From NCBI GenBank assembly GCA_038276315.1, contig JBBPZY010000369.1:1-11860 (forward strand): 11,860 nucleotides of DNA, read 5' to 3'. Under the pieces are notes generated by a model. It searched no databases and was not told the origin of the DNA. It saw only the letters and a list, made by a program, of their open reading frames with translations. Made by a program: the position numbers and the translations under genes. Position 1 is the first letter of the stretch. Every line of letters starts with the position of its first letter. The DNA is from GCA-003244245 sp038276315 (GTDB lineage Bacteria > Actinomycetota > Actinomycetes > Mycobacteriales > Pseudonocardiaceae). Below, in pieces: positions 6,341-11,860 of this stretch.

Positions 6341-7492
6341 GCCTCGCAGGCGCATCGACATGACGAGATAGCGGTAAGTGCCGTCCCGGGCGTCATCCGG
6401 GTCATCGGCACCGAGGCCGGTGACCGGCGTGATGACGGTGGGTTTGCTCGGCTCGGTGAACGACAACGTCGCCCGCGGGGTGGTCACCGCGGCCAGCCCG
6501 TCGAGCAGGTACCCGGCGTTGAACCCGATGGTCAACGGCTCACCGGTGACACCGACCTCGAGCTCCTCCTCAGCGCTGGACTCGTCCTCAGCTTCGGCTG
6601 ACAGCTGCGCGGTGCCCTCCGAGAACGCCAGCCGGACCGGCGCGAAGCGCTGAGCCACCAGCGCCACCCGTTTCAGGGCCCCGATGAACTCGCTGACGAC
6701 CACCTCCACCGTGGTGGTGACCGCGGTGGGCCACAGCGAAGCGAACTTGACGAACTCGCCGTCGAGCAACCGGGTCAGCGTTTGGCGGCCACCAGCGGAG
6801 AAACCCAGGAAACCCGCGTCGTCGGCGTTGCCCATCGACAACACCACCTCGCTGGCCGAACCGAGCGACTTGGCGACATCAGCCAGCGTCTTCGCCGGAA
6901 CGATGACCGACGTGGACGGCACCGTACCGGTCGGCGTCCATGGAATGTGCCGCTCGGCGAGGCGGTACCGGTCGGTGGCGGCCAGCGTGAGCGCGTCGGG
7001 GCCGATCTCCATGCGCACCCCGGTGAGCATGGGCAGCGTCTCGTCGCGGCTGGCCGCCACGGTGACCTGCGCGACGGCGGTGGCGAAGACGTCACCACGG
7101 ACCCTGCCCGAGGTGGCCGGCAGTACCGGTACCGCGGGGTAATCCTCGATGTGCAACAGCGGCAGGTTGAACCGGGCCGAGCCACAGCGCACCGCCAGCC
7201 GGTTTCCCTCGACCGCTACCCGCACATCCTTGGGCGGCAGCGCGCGGGCGATCTCGGCGAGCAGCCGGCCGGATACCAGCACCCGACCGGCGGCCTTGTC
7301 CGTGACGGGCACCTCGATGCGGTTGAGCACCTCGAAGTCGAAACCCGAGACGATCATCGCGCCGTCAGTCACCTCAAGGACCACGCCCGCGGTCACCGGG
7401 ACAACCGGACGGGCTGGCAGGCCCTTTGCCGTCCACGCGATGGCCTCGGCGAACGCATCCCGTTCAAGCTCGAACTCCACGTTACCCACCAT
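6338..7492 (-). CDS. dnaN: DNA polymerase III beta (sliding clamp) family protein, divergent cleft
   Basis: This 384-residue protein has the three-domain DnaN ring architecture. It opens VEFELERDAFAEAIAW, has VSGFDFEV and VLVSGRLLAEIARALP in domain 1, LPMLTGVRMEI and LAATDRYRLAERHI (TDRYRL at about 173-178) in domain 2, and GEPLTIGFNAGYLLDGL plus C-terminal YLVMSMRL in domain 3. The ring tethers replication proteins on DNA. Two peptide-cleft positions differ from the usual clamp: FP becomes FV at about 247-248, and MPMR becomes MSMR at about 378-381. dnaA and recF are not adjacent. The start is uncertain: ATG 7492 was chosen for family length, GTG 7480 begins the conserved part and ATG 7567 adds a Pro-rich leader. 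It could be a second clamp or a relocated main one. Confidence 0.9.
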   Translation of the reverse strand: MVGNVEFELERDAFAEAIAWTAKGLPARPVVPVTAGVVLEVTDGAMIVSGFDFEVLNRIEVPVTDKAAGRVLVSGRLLAEIARALPPKDVRVAVEGNRLAVRCGSARFNLPLLHIEDYPAVPVLPATSGRVRGDVFATAVAQVTVAASRDETLPMLTGVRMEIGPDALTLAATDRYRLAERHIPWTPTGTVPSTSVIVPAKTLADVAKSLGSASEVVLSMGNADDAGFLGFSAGGRQTLTRLLDGEFVKFASLWPTAVTTTVEVVVSEFIGALKRVALVAQRFAPVRLAFSEGTAQLSAEAEDESSAEEELEVGVTGEPLTIGFNAGYLLDGLAAVTTPRATLSFTEPSKPTVITPVTGLGADDPDDARDGTYRYLVMSMRLRG

Positions 7493-7612
7493 CCCTGCGA
7501 GTGCTCCCGGTTGAGCCGGGTGCGTCAGCGTACCGGGGGTCGCCGCGAGAGCTGGGACGGTGGCCATTGTGGCTCAGCGGTTGTCAACAGGGCGCGTCAT
7601 CACGCACACTGG

Positions 7613-7674
7613 AACGGTCGGTGAACAAACCGTTAGGACCCGGCTCCACTTCACGTCAGCCGGACCGAACGGTT
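7613..7674. promoter_or_regulatory. AACGGT repeats upstream of dnaN-like gene and 6C RNA
   Basis: Three copies of the AACGGT motif occur: AACGGT at 7613-7618, its inverse ACCGTT at 7629-7634, and AACGGTT at 7668-7674. They lie in the shared upstream region of the minus-strand clamp gene and the plus-strand 6C RNA. No clear -10/-35 pair was found on either strand. An operator role is only a suggestion. Confidence 0.3.
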
Positions 7675-7703
7675 GCTGGGCCGCCGCAAGGCGCCCGGTA
7701 CAC

Positions 7704-7815
7704 CGATGGCGCAAGCGGCCACTCCCCCCGGCCGCTGGCGTAGCGGCCGCCGACCGGGTGCCACCCCCCCTTGATACCCGGTCGGCGGGCCACTAGCCGG
7801 CCCTTTCGGGCCGCT
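7704..7815 (+). ncRNA. 6C-type small RNA with two C-rich loops
   Basis: Two successive stem-loops each expose a run of at least six cytosines, the defining feature of the actinobacterial 6C RNA family. Stem 1 pairs AGCGGCC (7714-7720) with GGCCGCT (7730-7736) around ACTCCCCCC. Stem 2 has 13 perfect pairs, 7747-7759 with 7776-7788, around a 16-base loop containing CACCCCCCC followed by TTGAT. A third hairpin, CGGCCC-TTTC-GGGCCG (7798-7813), may end the transcript. In mycobacteria 6C RNA is reported to bind G-rich mRNA sites through its C-rich loops. It is read on the plus strand, opposite to both neighbouring genes. The exact 5' and 3' ends are not determined. Confidence 0.85.
7798..7813. terminator. 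GC-rich hairpin after the 6C core
   Basis: CGGCCC (7798-7803) and GGGCCG (7808-7813) form a perfect 6-base-pair stem with a TTTC tetraloop, nine bases after stem 2 of the 6C RNA. No T-tract follows (CTGATAGACG), as is common for GC-rich actinobacterial terminators. It could end the 6C transcript. Confidence 0.5.
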
Positions 7816-7868
7816 GATAGACGTCTGCCTCAAACGATACGGCTGCCGCCAGCGCGTGACACCCAGTT

Positions 7869-7884
7869 GTCAGGCAATCCTGAC
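7869..7884. terminator. GTCAGG-CAAT-CCTGAC hairpin downstream of macR
   Basis: A perfect 16-base palindrome with a CAAT centre lies 29 bases beyond the regulator stop on the minus strand. It could terminate the macS-macR transcript as a hairpin. Because the same GTCAGG/CCTGAC motif recurs in the macS promoter region, it could instead be a protein-binding site. No T-tract follows in either direction. Confidence 0.4.
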
Positions 7885-7913
7885 CCCCGCGCCGCGCAGC
7901 TTGGACGAGCCAC

Positions 7914-8585
7914 CTACTGGGTGAGGCCGTGCTCGATCGCGTAGCGGGCCAGCTCGACGCGGTTGTGCAGCTGCAGCTTGCGCAACGTGGACTGCACGTG
8001 GTTTTCCACGGTGCGGTGGCTGATCACCAACGCGTCGGCGATCTGTCGAGCGGTGTGCCCGGTGGCCACCTGGCGCAACACCTCGGTCTCGCGCTCGGTG
8101 AGCCGCGGCACGTCGCGCCTCTGGTCCAGCGCCATCCGGCGGTACTCGCCGAGCAACAGGCCGGCCAAGCCAGCGGTGAACACCGCGTCGCCCTCGGCGG
8201 TTCGGCGCACGGCCGCCACGAGCTCGTCGAGCGACGCCGATTTCATCAAGTAACCAGAGGCACCGCCCTGTACCGCCGCCAGCACGTCGGCATGCGCACC
8301 GGAGGCGGACAGCACCAGCACCTTGATGTCCGGCCAACCGTCGATGATGCACCGGGTGGTTTCCGCGCCGGACGGTCGGCCGCAGCCGAAGTGCAGGTCC
8401 ATCAGCACCACGTCGGGACGAACGGCACCGATGATGCGCAACGCGGCCGCGCCGTCAACCGCGGTGGCAACCACCTCGAAGCCGTGCTCGCCGAGGTCGC
8501 GGGCCACCCCATCGCGCCACATCGGGTGGTCGTCGACCACCATGACCCGGATCACCGTCCGGCCGTCACCACGGCGGTCGGTCAC
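7914..8585 (-). CDS. macR: NarL/FixJ-type response regulator, MacR-like
   Basis: This is a 223-residue transcription regulator. The receiver domain (about 12-130) has the acidic pair D18/D19 in VVDDHP, the phosphorylated aspartate D63 in VLMDLHF, S94 in LSASG and the invariant K115 in YLMKSAS. A LuxR-type helix-turn-helix fills the C-terminus (about 162-223), starting LTERETEVLRQVA and including ISHRTVENHV. A short insertion HFGCGRPSG after D63 is slightly unusual. Start GTG 8585 overlaps the kinase stop (GTGA), so the pair is translationally coupled; GTG 8555 would begin at the conserved domain. Pairing with a MacS-like kinase suggests MacR, which in Streptomyces affects morphology and antibiotic production. 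The target genes here are unknown. Confidence 0.9.
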   Translation of the reverse strand: MTDRRGDGRTVIRVMVVDDHPMWRDGVARDLGEHGFEVVATAVDGAAALRIIGAVRPDVVLMDLHFGCGRPSGAETTRCIIDGWPDIKVLVLSASGAHADVLAAVQGGASGYLMKSASLDELVAAVRRTAEGDAVFTAGLAGLLLGEYRRMALDQRRDVPRLTERETEVLRQVATGHTARQIADALVISHRTVENHVQSTLRKLQLHNRVELARYAIEHGLTQ

Positions 8586-9721
8586 CGCGCCACGCCGTGC
8601 CGGACGCGGGCCAGCCGCACCTCCCATTCGGTGCCTCGCCCCGGGCCGGTATCCAGAGTCAGGGTGGCACCCAGATCGGCTACCCGGCCGCGGATCGAGC
8701 GCGACACTCCCATCCGGCCGTCATGGTGCGCACCGACGAGCTGCCCGCTGTCGAGACCCGGGCCGTCGTCGCGGACGCTGAGCACCACCTCATCGTCGAG
8801 ATCCTCGACCAGTACCCACGACTTCGCCTCAGGACCACCGTGCCGGGCGGTGTTGGCCAACGCCTCCCGGACGACGGCGACCAGCTCGTCGACATCGGCG
8901 GCGGGTAGCGGTACCGCGGTCGCCGGTACCGACACCTCGACCCGCGAGCCGGCCAGCAGTTGCAGCGCGCCGGCCAGGTCCTGCTCACCGACAGCGCCCG
9001 GCGGCGTCGCCGAGAACAGGCACCGCAAGGCGATCTCCTGCTCCCCAGCCAACCGCGCCAACTCGCCGGCCTCCCCGTCGAGCTGTCCACTGCGGGCTCG
9101 CACCCGGGCCAGCACCTGCACCACGCTGTCGTGGATGGATCGGGCCAGCCGCTCCCGTTCAGCGGTAGCCGCCTCGGCGCACGCCGCCCGGCGGAGCTGC
9201 TCGCTCGCCTGCCGGGCTGCCGTCGCCGCCAGCCCGAGCACGAAGCCGGTCCCCACCAGCAGGATCGCATCGCGGGCGAGGTCGATGCTGAAGAATCCGC
9301 GCACCCAGACATCCACCACCGACACGGCCACACCGAACAGCGCGCCAACAGCCCGGCCGGCGTGCACCGCCGCTGCGACGACCGGACCACTGGCCCACAC
9401 CGTGGTGAGTAGCGGGGTCCGCTGGACGACCTCGGTGAGCTGCTCGGTGGACAGCACCAGCGCCGAGGAGCCCATCAGCGTCAGCGTCACCAGCAGGTCG
9501 ATCACGATCACCTGAATCCGGCGGGTGCGGTCGTAGCTGTAGGCCAGGCAGGTCACCACGGTCCACACCGCGATCGTGGCGAGCACCGCCCACCCCAGAG
9601 CCGGCCGAGCGAAGCCGTCGTGATGCACCGTGATCGCCGCGATCGCGAAAGCTGCCGTGATGGCCCGGAATACCACCACGCCCCGCCACAGCGGGATCAT
9701 GATGTCGGTGGCGGCCAGCAT
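8582..9721 (-). CDS. macS: MacS-like membrane sensor histidine kinase
   Basis: This 379-residue HPK7/NarX-type kinase phosphorylates the adjacent regulator. The N-terminal half (about 12-170) holds about five hydrophobic segments with no large extracellular domain, so sensing is probably within or near the membrane. The HisKA_3 helix carries H197 in ERERLARSIHDSVVQVL. The ATPase domain has an N-box with REALANTARHGG (about 285-296), a G1 box RDDGPGLD (about 317-324) and a G2 box GRMGVSRSI (about 335-343). The opening LWRGVVVFRA and ARPALGWAVLA match actinobacterial MacS proteins. ATG 9721 lacks a strong ribosome site; ATG 9700 (MIPLWRG) is an alternative. The start is clear of the remnant upstream. 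Confidence 0.9.
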   Translation of the reverse strand: MLAATDIMIPLWRGVVVFRAITAAFAIAAITVHHDGFARPALGWAVLATIAVWTVVTCLAYSYDRTRRIQVIVIDLLVTLTLMGSSALVLSTEQLTEVVQRTPLLTTVWASGPVVAAAVHAGRAVGALFGVAVSVVDVWVRGFFSIDLARDAILLVGTGFVLGLAATAARQASEQLRRAACAEAATAERERLARSIHDSVVQVLARVRARSGQLDGEAGELARLAGEQEIALRCLFSATPPGAVGEQDLAGALQLLAGSRVEVSVPATAVPLPAADVDELVAVVREALANTARHGGPEAKSWVLVEDLDDEVVLSVRDDGPGLDSGQLVGAHHDGRMGVSRSIRGRVADLGATLTLDTGPGRGTEWEVRLARVRHGVAR

Positions 9722-9734
9722 GACCGCGGATCAT

Positions 9735-9793
9735 GTCAGGTCCCCGGCGATCAGGGCCCCTGACCCTAGCCTGACCATCACCGGAATCTCAGC
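9735..9793 (-). promoter_or_regulatory. Probable macS promoter with GGTCAGG repeats
   Basis: Reading on the minus strand, a -10-like TAGGGT (9768-9763, fitting the mycobacterial TAnnnT form) lies 18 bases after a weak -35-like CTGAGA. It would start transcription about 35 bases before macS. GGTCAGG occurs at 9776-9770 and again at 9765-9759, 11 bases apart and straddling the -10. GTCAGG is present in the opposite direction at 9735-9740. TCAGGG-C-CCCTGA (9751-9763) is a palindrome inside this. I did not find the published MacR box form TGAGTAC-nn-GTACTCA. Confidence 0.4.
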
Positions 9794-9826
9794 GACCACG
9801 ACGGGCCGTTCGAGATCCCTCGGACC

Positions 9827-10207
9827 GTGACGCGCCACGCTCCGAATGACCCGACGCTGCCGCTCCGTGACGATGGTCGTGTGTCTGTTACGCAAGAACA
9901 TCACCCAGGAGCTCGCCTGCGCAATCTTTGGAGTCAGTCAGACCACCGTGAGCCGGCGATGGGACCTGCTGCGCTCCCTGATCGGAGAGCTCCTCGCCCC
10001 GTTCGTGCCCCACCCGAATCAGGTCGTGGGCCAGGGAAGCGCTCCGGTCGACCGCACGATCTGTACCACCTGGAGCTGGAAGCACATCCCCGACCTCATA
10101 CTCAACCAAGGCCGGATAGCCCGGGACGAACATCCAGATCGCGGCCACGCTGGGCAGGTGCCCGGCCGCCGTAGGCCTGGGGTATTCATGCCGACGTTTA
10201 AGATCAT
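9827..10207 (+). pseudogene. IS5-type transposase remnant, frameshifted and interrupted
   Basis: This remnant resembles the N-terminal part of actinobacterial IS5-family (HTH_Tnp_4 plus DDE_Tnp_4) transposases. The first traces are TLPLRD near 9852-9869. After an apparent frameshift the helix-turn-helix reads NITQELACAIFGVSQTTVSRRW (split as NITQELACAIFG and VSQTTVSRRW) at about 9897-9962. Then VDRTICTTWSWKHIPDL precedes a one-base insertion near 10098. The following frame reads YSTKAG, a TAG stop at 10117-10119, then PGTNIQIAATLG. Homology stops near the IS1380 left end at 10208, so the second half would lie past the right edge. The 5' limit is uncertain and no inverted repeat was identified. 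Confidence 0.75.
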
Positions 10208-10222
10208 GGTTCGGGGGGTGTC

Positions 10223-10297
10223 GGGGCAGCGAGAAGTGCCCCTGACCTGGGAGGATACGGGTTGTTGAGGACCGTATCGGCTCCGAGGAAGGGGCAC
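10223..10297 (+). promoter_or_regulatory. Subterminal hairpins at the left end of the IS
   Basis: GGGGCA (10223-10228) pairs with TGCCCC (10237-10242). GATACGG (10254-10260) pairs with CCGTATC (10272-10278). GTGCCCC (10236-10242) can alternatively pair with GGGGCAC (10291-10297), close to the transposase start at 10305. Such structures commonly limit read-through expression of transposases or bind the transposase; which applies here is unknown. Confidence 0.4.
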
Positions 10298-10304
10298 CCT
10301 CGAG

Positions 10305-11816
10305 GTGAATGCTACAAGGAGTCGCCGGGCGGTTGTGGATCCCGCGCTGGCGTGGTCGGAGAAGTTGTCGGTCGAGGTCGGTGGGGCGGGGACGGTGGCG
10401 GCGGCCGGGGTGGTGCTGCCGCGGTTGCTGGCTGACCGGCTCGGGTTGTGCACCGAGTTGGCGCAGGTGATGGCCAGGTCGGGGTTTTTCCCGTTGCGGC
10501 ATCGGGGGCGGGCGTTGGTGGACGCGGCGTGTTCGCTGGCAGCGGGGGCGACGTGTCTGAGTGACATTGAGGCGGTGACCGCGCAGGAGGAGGTTTTCGG
10601 GCCCGGTGGTGGGGCGTCGGACACCACGATGCTGCGCGTGTTGGACGAGCTGGCGGGGCGGTTGCGCGCCGATGGTCTGCCGGGGCGGCGGTTGGCCCGG
10701 GCCACCGCGGGCGCGCGGGCCAAGGTGTGGGCTGCCATCGTGGCCCGGCACGGGCAGTTGCCGGCGGTGCAGGTCGCCGGCAAGGACCTGACCCGGCCCG
10801 CTGCCCAGGCCGGTGAGCGGGCGCGTCCGGTGCTGGTGGTCCGCCTGGACGCCACCTTGGTCGAGGCCGCCAGTTCCAAGGATCGGGCGGCGGGGACCTA
10901 TAAGCACGGCTTCGGGTTCCACCCCTTGACCGCATGGTGCTCCAACATCGGCGATGGCCTCGCGGTGATGCTGCGCCCGGGCAACGCCGGGTCGTTCACC
11001 GCGTCGGACCACATCGCGGTCCTCGACGCCGCGTTCGGGCAGATCCCGGCGCCCTGGCGCACCGACGTGCTGGTCACCATCGACGGCGCCGGCGCCAGCC
11101 ATCACATCGTCGACCACCTCACCGCCCTGAACACCGCTGCGGCGCACGGGAACCGGGGCCGGCGGGTGGAGTACTCCATCGGCTGGCCAGTCGACGAGCG
11201 GACCCTGGGCGGGATCAGCGAACTACGCCAACGCGACTGGGGCCAGGCGCTCGACGCCGACGGTGTCGCCGACCCCGACGCGCAGGTGGCGGACCTGACG
11301 GGGATCCTGCGGGCCGGCCCGGGCGGGGACCGTCTCGCCACCTGGCCCACCGACCTGCGGGTCATGGCCCGCCGGGTCCCCCGGCCCTCTGGTAAGCCGG
11401 CCAAGCTCGGCGAGGACGCCCACTGGGAGTACGGCGCGTTCGCCACCAACACGCCCACCGGGCAGACCCAGTGGCTCGACGCCCGCCACCGCACCCAGGC
11501 CCACGTCGAGGACCGGGTCAAACAACTCAAGGCCTGCGGCGCCCGCAACCTGCCCTCCACCGACTACCACCGCAACACCGCCTGGCTCCAACTCGCCGCC
11601 CTGGCCACGTCGCTGACCGCGTGGCTGCGCCACCTCGCCCTGGACGGCGACCTGGCCAAGGCCGGGACCAAGACCCTGCGGTTCCGGCTCCTGTCCGCCC
11701 CGGCCCGCCTCGTCACCCACGCCAGACGCAAGATCTTGAAAGTCCCACCCGGCTGGGCCTGGGCCCCCGACCTCGCCACCGCCTGGGACCGGCTCCAAGC
11801 CCTGCACCCCGCCTGA
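10305..11816 (+). CDS. IS1380-family DDE transposase
   Basis: This 503-residue transposase is apparently intact and would catalyse cut-and-paste movement of the surrounding element. The probable catalytic triad is D182 in VVRLDATLVEAAS, D260 in LVTIDGAGASHH and E402 in QAHVEDRVKQLK, the last in the family's conserved C-terminal helix. The usual AAGTYKHGFGFHPL stretch at about 195-208 follows the first aspartate. Start GTG 10305 has only a weak ribosome site; GTG 10335 with AAGGAG 13 bases upstream is an alternative. Codon use is as GC-rich as the host genes. No frameshift or stop is visible, so the copy could be active. Confidence 0.93.
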   Translation: MNATRSRRAVVDPALAWSEKLSVEVGGAGTVAAAGVVLPRLLADRLGLCTELAQVMARSGFFPLRHRGRALVDAACSLAAGATCLSDIEAVTAQEEVFGPGGGASDTTMLRVLDELAGRLRADGLPGRRLARATAGARAKVWAAIVARHGQLPAVQVAGKDLTRPAAQAGERARPVLVVRLDATLVEAASSKDRAAGTYKHGFGFHPLTAWCSNIGDGLAVMLRPGNAGSFTASDHIAVLDAAFGQIPAPWRTDVLVTIDGAGASHHIVDHLTALNTAAAHGNRGRRVEYSIGWPVDERTLGGISELRQRDWGQALDADGVADPDAQVADLTGILRAGPGGDRLATWPTDLRVMARRVPRPSGKPAKLGEDAHWEYGAFATNTPTGQTQWLDARHRTQAHVEDRVKQLKACGARNLPSTDYHRNTAWLQLAALATSLTAWLRHLALDGDLAKAGTKTLRFRLLSAPARLVTHARRKILKVPPGWAWAPDLATAWDRLQALHPA

Positions 11817-11860
11817 CACCCCCGCCACCATCCCCACCACCAGCACCACCCGGCCGAACC

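Larger units (their letters stand above)
10208..11860 (+). mobile_element. IS1380-family insertion sequence
   Basis: The element is bounded on the left by GGTTCGG at 10208 and on the right by CCGAACC at 11854-11860. These are inverted copies, followed inward by GGGTG in each, with a one-base offset. The span of 1653 bases suits the family, and one transposase fills most of it. The right end coincides with the last base of the window, so the flanking sequence and target duplication cannot be seen. It appears inserted in the IS5-type remnant. The exact termini remain provisional. Confidence 0.8.

Noticed and set aside
7929..9515. Plus-strand 528-codon frame opposite macR and macS
   Set aside because: Its composition is Ser/Arg/Thr-rich and it is a mirror of two recognisable genes; no motif supports it.
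9722..9830. Published MacR box TGAGTAC-nn-GTACTCA
   Set aside because: Looked for upstream of macS and elsewhere in the window by eye; only scattered half-sites such as TGAGTAC at the tldD start were seen.
10213..10220. Complementarity between GGGGGGTG in the IS left end and the CACCCCCC loop of the 6C RNA
   Set aside because: Eight bases of a G-run is likely by chance in such GC-rich DNA, and no transcript covering it is shown.
9888..11147. Minus-strand 419-codon frame over the IS elements
   Set aside because: It is antisense to a transposase with intact catalytic residues and crosses the IS boundary.

Overview
The window is high-GC DNA with actinobacterial gene families, many GTG starts and overlapping GTGA/ATGA gene junctions. 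A 6C-type small RNA, a family known only from Actinobacteria, fits the same origin. The trmB-NYN gene order and the MacRS-type two-component system also fit a mycobacterium-like or related actinobacterium, but the genus cannot be fixed from the sequence.

Region 1 (1-1831, minus strand): the N-terminal two thirds of a TldD metallopeptidase runs off the left edge. An XRE-type regulator with a degenerate nucleotidyltransferase-like half lies 11 bases upstream and is probably cotranscribed. About 100 bases upstream of the regulator are two perfect copies of AGTTGCC-N6-GGCAACT, the clearest uncharacterised operator in the window.

Region 2 (2226-6327): a small DUF6457 protein on the minus strand is divergent from a tight plus-strand run. 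The run holds trmB (tRNA m7G46 methyltransferase), a NYN-domain protein, a TrzA/MtaD-type amidohydrolase (probable SAH/MTA deaminase), a small BRCT-like protein and a CDP-alcohol phosphatidyltransferase. NYN/amidohydrolase overlap by ATGA and BRCT/phosphatidyltransferase by GTGA. TrmB makes S-adenosylhomocysteine and the amidohydrolase family can deaminate it, so a functional link is plausible.

Region 3 (6338-9721): a sliding-clamp (DnaN) protein on the minus strand converges with the phosphatidyltransferase, and both stop codons lie in one hairpin. The clamp is not next to dnaA or recF and has two changed peptide-cleft positions, so it may be a second, specialised clamp. Upstream of it lies a plus-strand 6C RNA with two C-rich loops, then a MacS/MacR-like kinase and regulator joined by a GTGA overlap. 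A GTCAGG/CCTGAC motif occurs both in the macS promoter region and just past macR.

Region 4 (9827-11860): a frameshifted, stop-containing IS5-type transposase remnant is interrupted by an IS1380-family element. The window ends at this element's matching right end, which suggests a contig break at a repeated IS. No tRNA, rRNA, CRISPR array or phage module was seen.
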